Shown piece after piece: positions 1 through 7,152 of a DNA stretch of 14,172 nt (within the stretch, counting starts at the first letter, position 1; every line of letters begins with the position of its first letter). A model generated the notes under the pieces. The model saw only the letters and a list, made by a program, of their open reading frames with translations, was not told where the DNA came from and searched no databases. This DNA comes from an uncultured Polynucleobacter sp. (GTDB lineage: Bacteria; Pseudomonadota; Gammaproteobacteria; Burkholderiales; Burkholderiaceae). The translations under genes and the position numbers were made by a program. The stretch is from assembly GCA_937996825.1 (NCBI GenBank), contig CALKUJ010000243.1, forward strand, positions 1 to 14,172, read 5' to 3'.

Positions 1-560
1 TTCTTGATGAGCCAACCAATGACTTGGATATAGATACCTTGGAATTGTTGGAGCAATTACTACAAGACTACAAAGGCACTGTTTTCTTGGTCAGTCATGA
101 CAGAGCGTTTTTAGACAATGTGGTCACATCCATCATCGCTCATGAAGGCGATGGTTTTTGGCGTGAATATGAAGGTGGCTACGAAGATTGGAAGATCCAA
201 AAGAAGAGATCCGAGGAGTATCGAAGCAACCAGTCTGTAAATGCCGAACCTGCCAAATCAAAATCTTCGATATCAGAGCCTATCAAAGTAGCATCAACAA
301 AAGAAGTCTCGAAACCCCAAAAGTCATCGGTGCAAAAGTTAAATGGCAAAGAGCGCGCAGAGCTTGAGGCCATTCCTACACAAATTGACGATCTGGAGAG
401 GGAGCAAGCCAGCATCAGTGAGAGCTTGGGTGATCCAGAGATTTATAAAAACAGGCCTGCTGATGTGATCACGTTACAAGAAGATCTGAAAATCATTGAA
501 GCAAAGTTAAGTGCTTTGATGTCTCGCTGGGAAGAGCTTCTGGCGCGCTCAGACTCTTAA
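1..560 (+). CDS. uup: ABC-F family ATPase, C-terminal part (Uup-like), 5' end cut by window
   Basis: The frame is open from base 3 and ends at TAA 558-560, giving the last ~185 residues. The first visible residues, LDEPTNDLD, are the Walker B motif and D-loop of the second nucleotide-binding domain; VSHDRAFLD is the H-loop (switch) motif. Next come the usual FWREYEGGYEDW stretch, a Ser/Lys-rich linker, and a charged helical C-terminus (about the last 75 residues, ELEAIPTQIDDLEREQ onward) that looks like the coiled-coil domain of Uup. ABC-F proteins are soluble, have no membrane domain, and act on ribosomes or nucleic acids; Uup is linked to DNA and ribosome maintenance. The C-terminal coiled coil favours Uup over EttA. 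It converges on the next gene with only 11 bases between stop codons, and I see no hairpin terminator there. Family is secure; the exact member is inferred. Confidence 0.85.
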   Translation, partial: LDEPTNDLDIDTLELLEQLLQDYKGTVFLVSHDRAFLDNVVTSIIAHEGDGFWREYEGGYEDWKIQKKRSEEYRSNQSVNAEPAKSKSSISEPIKVASTKEVSKPQKSSVQKLNGKERAELEAIPTQIDDLEREQASISESLGDPEIYKNRPADVITLQEDLKIIEAKLSALMSRWEELLARSDS

Positions 561-571
561 TGATTGTTGTG

Positions 572-2023
572 TCAGTGAAGTGCTGCATAAATTGCTGCTG
601 CGATGAGTGTGGCGCTTCCTAAAAGTGCGCTGATCACACTGCGCTTATTTTTAGGATTCATTTTCCCAAAATCATATTGAAATTTTTCTGATGCAATGTG
701 TGCCAATGGGGCGCCGAGTTGATCAAGACTGGTTTCCACGGAGTCAATCATCTCTGCGGGGCCGCAAATCAAAAACTGCGCAGTCTCAAGATTGATTTGT
801 TGCGAGCGCAATATTCCTTCTAGTGTTGGAGTATTTAGCACCCCAGTTGGACCTTGCCACTCTTTTGAAGGTTCAGAAACCAGTTGAATCACCTCAAGGT
901 TCTTGAATGATTCAATCTTTACCATCTCTTGAAGATTAATCGCTTGCTCTATCACGCGATTGCCGTAAATTAATAAGATTTTCTTATGCAAGAGTGCTAT
1001 ATCTTGATCACGTTCTATTTGGCGCAAGATACTGAGCATCGGAGCTATGCCAACACCGCCTGCAATCATGATCAGTTGATCGTTCTTCACTGAGAATGCT
1101 TCAGCCCCAAAGTTGCCATAGGACCCATCCACGAACACTTGCTGACCAGTTTGTAGTTGACTGATTTGATGTGTGAAGTCACCCACATCTTTGATCAGGA
1201 AGCTGATGTCATATGAGTTTTGATTAGAGCAAGATGCAATAGAAAATGGGTTCTCCGGCAGAGGAGAGCTGCTAGCAATTTTTAACCAAGCAAACTGACC
1301 CCCTTGATGCTTCATCTTCTTTGCTTTTGAGTGCTTGATCACCAGTTCCCAAATCTTCAAAGATACCTCTTTGATAGAAACCACCTCGTATGCATTTTTA
1401 TTCTGTAAGAGAGGTTTGAATAGATAAGTCCAGGCTAGGCTCAATATTGCCAGTCCCAGCATGAACTGCCAATATGCTCTCATCCAAACTTCTTGTGCAT
1501 ACCTACCAGCATCCATGGTATGAATAAAGCCAATGATGGCAATGACCAATGCCAAGATGACATGGCTCAATCTCCAGGACTCATAACTGATCTCAGAATT
1601 TTTTCTCGTGATTGCAAAGCCAATCAAAAAAATCAAGGCAATCAAACTCAGCATGCCTGTTAAGCCTGATGTGAGAGTCAAACCTATAAAGTTTTGATGA
1701 GATGCAGCGGTCATCCAAACAGGTTGACTCGGTAGGGTGTACATGAAGGGGTGGAGCAGTAAAAAAACCAAGGCAGTTCTGGCAAATAACTGATGAACTT
1801 GTAAAACCCAGTCGATGCCTAAGACCTTGGATAGCAGTTTTACTCTGCCGGACAGCCAAAACTCAATCAGGATAATATTGAAGCCAATCATGGCAAGACT
1901 TGAGGAAAGCTCATCAAGCCATGGTCTGTTGGGCAGATTGAGCGTCATAGAAATACCCAGTGGTAGCAAAACAAGGCTGAGGTAAATCAATAAGCTGACA
2001 CAGCTGAAAACATTTAAGGTCAT
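572..2023 (-). CDS. Ferric-reductase-like transmembrane flavocytochrome with FAD/NAD(P)H-binding domain
   Basis: Predicted inner-membrane oxidoreductase passing electrons from NAD(P)H through FAD to membrane haems. The N-terminal half has about six hydrophobic helices and two H-x13-H pairs (His77/His91 and His154/His168 counting from the ATG at 2023), the bis-haem pattern of ferric reductase/NOX membrane domains. The C-terminal half is ferredoxin-reductase-like: NPFSIAS fits the FAD-binding motif, MIAGGVGIAPM the NAD(P)-binding glycine loop, and FLICGPAEM the conserved CGP near the end. One extra hydrophobic segment (about the last 20 residues) could be a C-terminal membrane helix. The frame stays open upstream to a TTG at 2095, but that start would leave only 14 bases to the divergent neighbour. 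The ATG at 2023, preceded by GGGAA on the coding strand, is preferred (483 aa). The electron acceptor (Fe(III), oxygen or other) cannot be told from sequence. Confidence 0.85.
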   Translation of the reverse strand: MTLNVFSCVSLLIYLSLVLLPLGISMTLNLPNRPWLDELSSSLAMIGFNIILIEFWLSGRVKLLSKVLGIDWVLQVHQLFARTALVFLLLHPFMYTLPSQPVWMTAASHQNFIGLTLTSGLTGMLSLIALIFLIGFAITRKNSEISYESWRLSHVILALVIAIIGFIHTMDAGRYAQEVWMRAYWQFMLGLAILSLAWTYLFKPLLQNKNAYEVVSIKEVSLKIWELVIKHSKAKKMKHQGGQFAWLKIASSSPLPENPFSIASCSNQNSYDISFLIKDVGDFTHQISQLQTGQQVFVDGSYGNFGAEAFSVKNDQLIMIAGGVGIAPMLSILRQIERDQDIALLHKKILLIYGNRVIEQAINLQEMVKIESFKNLEVIQLVSEPSKEWQGPTGVLNTPTLEGILRSQQINLETAQFLICGPAEMIDSVETSLDQLGAPLAHIASEKFQYDFGKMNPKNKRSVISALLGSATLIAAAIYAALH

Positions 2024-2109
2024 ATTCCCATTATGATTGGGTACGCAAGTTATTTCTAGCAGAAATGATAAATTTATAACCAATAAGAGCACCAATCACA
2101 CTGATCACC
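2024..2109. promoter_or_regulatory. Divergent promoter region between ferric-reductase-like and SLAC1-like genes
   Basis: These 86 bases separate two outward-facing genes and must hold both promoters, assuming the ATG start at 2023 for the left gene. A TATAAC at 2075-2080 matches the -10 consensus at 5 of 6 positions for rightward transcription, but no good -35 is seen. TGATAAATTTATAA at 2066-2079 is an AT-rich imperfect inverted repeat that weakly resembles a Fur site; it is far less convincing than the site at 3101. Confidence 0.35.
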
Positions 2110-3078
2110 ATGAGAACATTTCTAGCTGCACCTCCTGTTTCTGCCTTTGCCATGGTCATGGGTTTGTCTGGTTTGTCTTTGACTTGGTCAAAGTTTTCTC
2201 AGGTGTCTCAAATTCAATTGGCACAAGATGTTTCTTTGGTATTTGGCTTATTGGCCATTCTTGTGTTTTTGGTCCTGGCTGTGGGTTTGGTTCGCAAGCA
2301 AATACAGGCGCCTGAAAAATTGGTTGAAGAGTGGAATCATCCGGTGAAGTCTTCATTCTTCGGAGCTATTTCAGTGGGCGTTTGTCTTTTAGCTGCGGTG
2401 ATTGTTCCATATTCATTTCAAGTGGCTGAAGTTGTTTGGATCTTTGGTGCCGGTTTGCATTTGCTTGCTTTATTGGCTGTTGTGAATGCTTGGGTGCATC
2501 GCGAAAGTTTGCAAGCAGCTCATGCCTGTCCAGTTTGGTTCATTCCGGCGGTGGGTAATGTGGTGATTCCTTTGGCTGGAGTGAAGTTAGGTTATTTTGA
2601 AATCTCTTGGTTCTTTTTCGGTGTTGGTCTGATCTTTTGGGTAGTGCTTTTAGCGTTGGTGATGCATCGCTTGATGTTTGTTCAGCCACCTTTACCTGAC
2701 CGCCTCAAGCCTACGATGGCGATATTTTTAGCCCCGCCAACAGTGGCTTTCTCATCATGGCTTTTGTTGACACAAAGAACAGTTGAGCAGGGTCTTGATC
2801 CTTTTGCGCATATTCTGATTGCGATCGGATTCTTCTTCGCCTTCTTTCTGATCACGCAATTTAAAAAGTTCGCACAATTACCTTTCTTTATGTCGTGGTG
2901 GGCTTATTCATTCCCATCAGCATCATTCACAGTGGCAGCATTTAACTATGCTTTATTTGTACCAACTGCTATTTACTTTGCTTACATAGCTTTGATTTTT
3001 ACAACCATCTTGATTGTTGGTTTATTCATCAGGACTTTGATGGCCATTCATATGAAAGACCCTCATTGGGTTGATTGA
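2110..3078 (+). CDS. SLAC1/TehA-family anion channel or transporter
   Basis: An integral inner-membrane protein of 322 residues with about ten hydrophobic helices, the length and layout of the SLAC1/TehA/Mae1 family (ten-helix, quasi-five-fold pore). The opening APPVSAFAMVMGLSGLSLTW is the typical first helix of the family, and PVWFIPAVGNVVIPLAG and WWAYSFPSASF are family-like helix segments. Members pass anions such as chloride, nitrate, sulfite or dicarboxylates; TehA is named for tellurite resistance, which is not its normal role. The ATG at 2110 is chosen because a later Met would cut off part of helix one; no clear Shine-Dalgarno precedes it. The gene is divergent from the flavocytochrome gene and ends 23 bases before the Fur box of the next gene. 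Substrate is unknown. Confidence 0.8.
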   Translation: MRTFLAAPPVSAFAMVMGLSGLSLTWSKFSQVSQIQLAQDVSLVFGLLAILVFLVLAVGLVRKQIQAPEKLVEEWNHPVKSSFFGAISVGVCLLAAVIVPYSFQVAEVVWIFGAGLHLLALLAVVNAWVHRESLQAAHACPVWFIPAVGNVVIPLAGVKLGYFEISWFFFGVGLIFWVVLLALVMHRLMFVQPPLPDRLKPTMAIFLAPPTVAFSSWLLLTQRTVEQGLDPFAHILIAIGFFFAFFLITQFKKFAQLPFFMSWWAYSFPSASFTVAAFNYALFVPTAIYFAYIALIFTTILIVGLFIRTLMAIHMKDPHWVD

Positions 3079-3100
3079 GGATTTCCCACACTTTCGTTGT

Positions 3101-3115
3101 TGAGAATCATTCTCA
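3101..3115. promoter_or_regulatory. Fur box, perfect 7-1-7 inverted repeat
   Basis: TGAGAATCATTCTCA has perfectly complementary 7-base arms (TGAGAAT and ATTCTCA) around one central C. This is the classic 7-1-7 arrangement of Fur operators, differing from the TGATAAT-N-ATTATCA consensus at one position in each arm. It lies 90 bases upstream of the ATG of the haem-handling gene. A weak -10-like TAAGAT directly follows it (3117-3122), so Fe-Fur binding would be expected to block transcription when iron is plentiful. The site is seen directly; regulation is inferred. Confidence 0.8.
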
Positions 3116-3195
3116 TGTAAGATGGCGCTGGTAGTTCACTCATTTTGCACAAGCCAGCCGTTCTCTCCTTTTAGCAAGCCAGTGCCTATTTTTAT

Positions 3196-3202
3196 AGGAG
3201 GG
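3196..3202 (+). promoter_or_regulatory. Strong Shine-Dalgarno site deciding the start of the HmuS-like gene
   Basis: AGGAGGG lies 3 bases before the ATG at 3206. It is the only good ribosome binding site in this region and supports the ATG at 3206 over the in-frame ATG at 3122, which sits immediately after the Fur box and has no such site. Confidence 0.75.
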
Positions 3203-3205
3203 CTT

Positions 3206-4201
3206 ATGTGCAGTACGTTTCACGATATTCGTAAAAGCTTTGCTTCGTTGAGAGTTGAGAAAAAACACCGACATCGAGAGATTGCATCATTTCTAAACGT
3301 CACAGAAGTTGAATTGATAGACGCGCATGTTGGCGTTACAAAATTAGAATCAATCAAGTCATTCCCCAATCTGGCTAGGGCGATCAGGTTGAAGCCATCA
3401 TGGTCAAACATCATCCAAGATATTCAGGGGTTTGGTGAGGCCATGAGTTTTACCAGAAATGCTCATGCAGTTCACGAAAATTTAGCTTTTTATAAGCAAG
3501 CATCAGCCAGCGATGATATTGGGATTGTGACATCTGATGAACTGGAGATTCGTTTGATATTTGAACGATGGGAGTATGGATACCTGTTTGAAGAATGTAA
3601 GTCCACTGTTCTTCAGCGCAGCATTCAATTCTTTGATGAGTTTGGTGCATCAGTTCATAAGATCTTTCTCTTGCCTCATAGTCATCATTGGTATTTTGAT
3701 GAGCTTGCTAAAAGATGGGCTGATTCAAATCAAGATCCAGGAATCATTGTTCAAGAAAAATTAGAGCATGATCAGCATTCAGAAAGAAGCACATTGACCA
3801 CGATGATTGAAGAGCAGTTGGTCAATCAAAGAGAGTTGATTGGGCTTGGTGAACTGCAATCTTTCTTAAATGCTGCCGTTAAGGCCAAGTTGCCCTTGCT
3901 CATCACCCTGCAAAATCAGGGTGCCAGTCAATCTCATGATGGAGTGATTCATGAAATAGAAGAGCGCAAGGATTGGTTACACCTGAGTAATCAACAATTC
4001 AATGCTCATTTGCAATTAAGTCAGATCCTCAAAGTTTTCGTCAATCATCAGGTAAGTCCATATTCAATTGAGATATTTGATGATAAATACGATCTTTTGG
4101 TTTTGATTGCCCTTTCTGTAAAAGCCAGCCCAGCTGATAGGGAGGTGTGGGAGGATTTGCCAGAGATGGCCAGGGCAAGAGAAATGAGTCTTTTGGAATA
4201 A
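3206..4201 (+). CDS. hmuS: HmuS/ChuS/HemS-family haem-handling protein
   Basis: A soluble 331-residue protein (family usually ~340-350) of the HemS/ChuS/HmuS family, which binds haem in the cytoplasm and either breaks it down to release iron or stores and hands it on. The first repeat is well kept: FTRNAHAVHE matches the ChuS stretch with haem-contacting His73 (here His90), followed by LEIRLIFERWEYGY and SIQFFDEFGASVHKIFL. The second repeat is recognisable but divergent (NQGASQ, DGVIHEIEERKDWLHL, FNAHLQL). Where ChuS has the ligand His193 (VHQFF), this protein reads ELQSFL, so that ligand seems absent; this alignment is by eye from memory. The ATG at 3206 is chosen for the AGGAGGG just before it. 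A Fur box 90 bases upstream implies iron-controlled expression. No haem receptor or ABC importer lies beside it. Confidence 0.85.
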   Translation: MCSTFHDIRKSFASLRVEKKHRHREIASFLNVTEVELIDAHVGVTKLESIKSFPNLARAIRLKPSWSNIIQDIQGFGEAMSFTRNAHAVHENLAFYKQASASDDIGIVTSDELEIRLIFERWEYGYLFEECKSTVLQRSIQFFDEFGASVHKIFLLPHSHHWYFDELAKRWADSNQDPGIIVQEKLEHDQHSERSTLTTMIEEQLVNQRELIGLGELQSFLNAAVKAKLPLLITLQNQGASQSHDGVIHEIEERKDWLHLSNQQFNAHLQLSQILKVFVNHQVSPYSIEIFDDKYDLLVLIALSVKASPADREVWEDLPEMARAREMSLLE

Positions 4202-4255
4202 ACCAGCACCTTTTAGGTAAAAGGAATAAAATAGCTAGACTGATATGCGTATATC

Positions 4256-4614
4256 GGGGCCGACATGGTTTCGACGTGGATTGCAAAGCATTGAGGGCAT
4301 ACCGAGGACCCGTCATCTCGTAAAACAATGGGAATGTAATAACTGCTAACGACGAACGTTACGCACTAGCAGCTTAATTGCTGCAGCCCCTGAACTGATT
4401 CTCTCTTGGGTCAGGTAGCGCAAGCTACATCAGGGTCATTTACAAGAGATAAGGTTGCATAGTGTCGTGATGTGCAGCCCGACAATTCAGCGAATCGCTA
4501 GTTTGTAACGTGTTGGTCCGTGACAGACTGGTTAAATTAAATGACACAACTAAGTATGTAGAACTCTATGTGGAGGATTTGCGGACGCGGGTTCGATCCC
4601 CGCCGGCTCCACCA
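4256..4614 (+). ncRNA. ssrA: Transfer-messenger RNA (tmRNA, one-piece)
   Basis: tmRNA rescues stalled ribosomes with SmpB, charging with alanine and then coding a degradation tag. The 5' end GGGGCCG (4256-4262) pairs with CGGCTCC (4604-4610) as a 7-bp acceptor stem including one G-U, followed by A and an encoded CCA at 4612-4614. The T-arm GCGGGTTCGATCCCCGC is intact near the 3' end and the GGTTTCGACG segment after the acceptor stem is typical of the tRNA-like domain. The 359-base size and single-piece form are normal for betaproteobacteria. It starts 55 bases after the HmuS-like stop codon, and no convincing promoter was found in that gap. A terminator follows 6 bases downstream. Confidence 0.97.
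4345..4377 (+). other. tmRNA tag-peptide reading frame (ANDERYALAA)
   Basis: Inside the tmRNA, the resume codon GCT at 4345 opens a frame reading Ala-Asn-Asp-Glu-Arg-Tyr-Ala-Leu-Ala-Ala and ending in TAA at 4375-4377. The ANDE start and ALAA end are the family pattern; the LAA end is the signal read by ClpXP-type proteases. A hairpin-forming AGCAGCTTAATTGCTGC surrounds the stop codon. Confidence 0.95.
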
Positions 4615-4620
4615 ATTAAA

Positions 4621-4649
4621 AAGCCTCATCTTCGGATGAGGCTTTTTTC
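4621..4649 (+). terminator. Intrinsic terminator of ssrA
   Basis: A perfect 10-bp stem, AAGCCTCATC (4621-4630) with GATGAGGCTT (4635-4644), closes a TTCG tetraloop with a C-G pair, an especially stable loop. Thymines continue to 4649, giving a T run on the plus strand. Confidence 0.93.
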
Positions 4650-4721
4650 TTTCATGGCAATTTTTTATTTAAATTGAATGCGATTGATGTCACAATCAGA
4701 CGAACAAAACCCCATCTTGTC

Positions 4722-5876
4722 ATGAAGTTAAAAATATTCATCTTCTCTTTATTGATATCAAGCCAATCACCTTTACTGGCTGCTCAGAGCAATGGTGGTT
4801 TGATTTTTGAGTGCGCTTCAGACAAGTTGGTTCAATTAAAAACTGACCTGAAAATTTATGAACAGGAATTAAGTATTGATGCGTCTGTTTATGAAGTAGA
4901 CCAGGGTGCTGGCCGCCTGCGTTTGAGTCTTAAGGATCCATCGGTTTATGGGACTCTCTATTTGCGTTGGGATCCCAAATACAAGATTTCTGAGGAGCTA
5001 ATTTCTTTGCCAAGTAAAAATGGATTAATAGAAATTGAAACGGTTTCTAAAAAAGAAATTTTCTTGGCTTTGATGCATCAAGGTAGGCAGAGCGTTTTTA
5101 CTGGTAATACCTGTCATATCGATGCCCTTAGAGAGCATGTGCAAATCAGACAAATGATTGTGGCTTGGTCCGAACATCTTCATTGGAGTTTTCCTGATGG
5201 TGGGCCGGCCCAATGGAATCAGCGCTATTGGGACAAAGGAAATTTAAAACCAAAAGCCTCACTGGATGAGGCCATGAATGATTTTTTCATCAACCCTGAC
5301 AAATGTTCTTTGGGTTGTTATACCGCCACCAAAATTGTCATTATTCAGGGAATTTTGGATTATTTTAGAAGAGTAAAAAAGGATGATGCAATGGCTGAGG
5401 CCATCATCAAAAGATTGAAGTCAGACGATGATGTTTTAGTTGGGATTGAGCCTGGTGCTATGTGGTCTTTTCAAAAGCCGATCAGTCCTGAGGAGCAAAA
5501 GCGTTTGGGTAAATTATTAAAAATACAAACCCGCGTTGCGCCCATGAATTTCATTCCAGGAGACTGGGTTTACTTTGTGAATAATGATCCTAAATCATCT
5601 GATGTGGATGGTTATGAGGGCTCAAATACGATTTACATGGGTAGAGCGTCGTTTGATGATTTTTATAACGACAATCAACACCATTATCTGTACAACGAAA
5701 AGCTGCAAAATATCTATAACTGGCGCCATGGTGTCTTTAGTCGATCACGCCACTATGAACGAATCAAAAATCTCTCATCTGAGCAAATAGATGCTTTAAG
5801 TTTGAGTCCAGAAGAGGGAGGCTTTGTGCTGAGTAATCGAGCTATTCCCTACTTCTTTGGATTTGAAGATTTTTAG
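4722..5876 (+). CDS. Predicted exported protein, Tgl (protein-glutamine gamma-glutamyltransferase)-like
   Basis: A 384-residue protein with an N-terminal signal-like segment (MKLKIFIFSLLISSQSPLLAAQ), suggesting export to the periplasm or beyond. The region after ~180 resembles Bacillus Tgl transglutaminase: NPDKCSLGCYTATKIVII (191-208) resembles the stretch around the Tgl catalytic cysteine (FECATAMVI), putting the candidate nucleophile at Cys199, and FIPGDWVYFVNNDP (277-290) followed by YEGSNTIYMG (298-307) resembles the PGD..YF.NP and QGEN.I..G segments. The glutamate of the last motif may be a serine here, so activity is not assured. The first ~180 residues are not recognised. The frame opens upstream to a TTG at 4674, but the ATG at 4722 starts directly at the signal segment and is preferred; no clear Shine-Dalgarno is seen. 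It stands alone between the ssrA terminator and a convergent gene. Family link is by recall and moderate. Confidence 0.6.
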   Translation: MKLKIFIFSLLISSQSPLLAAQSNGGLIFECASDKLVQLKTDLKIYEQELSIDASVYEVDQGAGRLRLSLKDPSVYGTLYLRWDPKYKISEELISLPSKNGLIEIETVSKKEIFLALMHQGRQSVFTGNTCHIDALREHVQIRQMIVAWSEHLHWSFPDGGPAQWNQRYWDKGNLKPKASLDEAMNDFFINPDKCSLGCYTATKIVIIQGILDYFRRVKKDDAMAEAIIKRLKSDDDVLVGIEPGAMWSFQKPISPEEQKRLGKLLKIQTRVAPMNFIPGDWVYFVNNDPKSSDVDGYEGSNTIYMGRASFDDFYNDNQHHYLYNEKLQNIYNWRHGVFSRSRHYERIKNLSSEQIDALSLSPEEGGFVLSNRAIPYFFGFEDF

Positions 5877-5937
5877 TGCTTGATTTAGATTAAACGCTGA
5901 GGTGTCAATGTTCCCAAGAGCTTATGTACCTGAGCAA

Positions 5938-7152
5938 CTAGGCACCTAAGCGCCACAAAGAAGTCACTTCAGCTGCTCTGGCGCGATACAAAGGATCTTC
6001 AGTATCAAGCGCTTTGATGTGGGTTGGTCTGACATCATTGCGACCCAATACTTTTAATCCTGCTGCCTCAATCCATGTCAATAATTCTGCACGCGTTCTC
6101 AAGCCAAGGTGTTCCGCCAAATCTGACAGGATCAACCAACCTTCACCTTCAGGTGAAAGGTGTTCTTTTAGACCGGTCAAAAATCCTTTGAGCATTTGAC
6201 TGTCTGGGTCATACACGGCGTATTCAATAGGTGAGCTAGGTCTTGCAGGAACCCATGGCGGATTACAAACAATCAAGGGAGCCTGACCTTCAGGGAAAAG
6301 ATTGGTTTGTATCAGTTTGACTTGCTTGCCAATCCCTAAACCTTCGATATTCTCTGCAGCACATTCAATGGCGCGCTCATCTTGATCTGTTGCCACAATT
6401 TTTTGAATACCGCGTTTGGCTAAAACTGCTGCAAGAACGCCTGTTCCCGTACCTATATCAAAAGCCAAAGATTGCTTGGTGATAGAAGCTGGGAAAGGAG
6501 CTTTTTCTAATAAGCCGATATATTCAGAGCGCACTGGTGCAAATACACCGTAGTGAGGGTGGATTCGGCCATCACCCAAATCTTTGATGGCATCGAGTGC
6601 CATGCCGTTCTTGCGCCACTCCAATGATCCGATGAATCCCAGTAAATCTCTCAAAGACATGACATAGGGCTCGGTGACTGTTCCATAGACAGCCAAGCAA
6701 GCCTGGCTCACGTCAGGTGCTCTTCGAAGAGGAATGGTGTGATCTGGGTTGATCTGTATCAACAGCATGCCCAGTGTGCGACTTCTTTGTGATTGGGTGA
6801 GGCGATGCTTATGAAAAATATCTGACATCGGAACTGCCAACGGAATAAGTCCTTCTTGTTTATTTTTTGAGGACTTTTGATTGCGGATACTTTTCTTGGA
6901 GGGTTTGTCTGCACGGCGAGACATTGCTTGTAGTAATTGTTTGGCATTTTGATAGTCGCCTCGCCAAATAATGCCAGTTCCTTCGCAAGCAACCCGGTAA
7001 GCCTCATCCGCTGTGAGAGTGTCATCAGCAATGATCAGTTTTTTGGGGGGAGGCGTGCCTTTTTCAGAGCGCCAACGACATGAATGGGTTGTCTCGCCTT
7101 CATCCCAGCTGATTGGTGGATGAGCGGTTTCGTGAGAAAGATTTTTATGCAT
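5938..7152 (-). CDS. Class I SAM-dependent methyltransferase, NPPW-type (PrmC/RlmG-like)
   Basis: A 404-residue cytoplasmic methyltransferase. The C-terminal half has the Rossmann-type SAM site: AFDIGTGTGV (230-239, motif I), an acidic residue ending strand two in VATDQD (Asp256), and NPPW (297-300, motif IV). NPP[YFW] marks enzymes that methylate an amide or exocyclic amine nitrogen, such as PrmC/HemK (release-factor glutamine) and RlmG/RsmC (guanine N2). The N-terminal half (~200 residues) includes a basic Ser/Lys-rich stretch (82-99) and is not a domain I can name. It overlaps the end of mnmH by 8 bases (ATGCATAA, 7145-7152), implying translational coupling and perhaps a shared role in RNA modification. 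Target is unknown. Confidence 0.8.
   Translation of the reverse strand: MHKNLSHETAHPPISWDEGETTHSCRWRSEKGTPPPKKLIIADDTLTADEAYRVACEGTGIIWRGDYQNAKQLLQAMSRRADKPSKKSIRNQKSSKNKQEGLIPLAVPMSDIFHKHRLTQSQRSRTLGMLLIQINPDHTIPLRRAPDVSQACLAVYGTVTEPYVMSLRDLLGFIGSLEWRKNGMALDAIKDLGDGRIHPHYGVFAPVRSEYIGLLEKAPFPASITKQSLAFDIGTGTGVLAAVLAKRGIQKIVATDQDERAIECAAENIEGLGIGKQVKLIQTNLFPEGQAPLIVCNPPWVPARPSSPIEYAVYDPDSQMLKGFLTGLKEHLSPEGEGWLILSDLAEHLGLRTRAELLTWIEAAGLKVLGRNDVRPTHIKALDTEDPLYRARAAEVTSLWRLGA

Noticed and set aside
2024..2095. Longer form of the ferric-reductase-like protein starting at TTG 2095
   Set aside because: It would leave only 14 bases to the divergent gene's start; the extra 24 residues match nothing I recognise, and an ATG is available at 2023.
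3122..3205. ATG at 3122 as the start of the HmuS-like protein
   Set aside because: It lies directly behind the Fur box at the probable promoter, has no ribosome site, and adds 28 non-family residues; AGGAGGG before ATG 3206 is decisive.
4041..4328. Minus-strand open frame of 95 codons across the HmuS 3' end and tmRNA 5' end
   Set aside because: It overlaps two well-supported genes, its composition is unlike a protein, and no family is recognisable.
5895..5952. Inverted repeat CGCTGAGGTG / CACCTAAGCG between convergent genes as a shared terminator
   Set aside because: The arms have a mismatch, the loop is 38 bases, there is no T run, and one arm lies inside the methyltransferase coding region.
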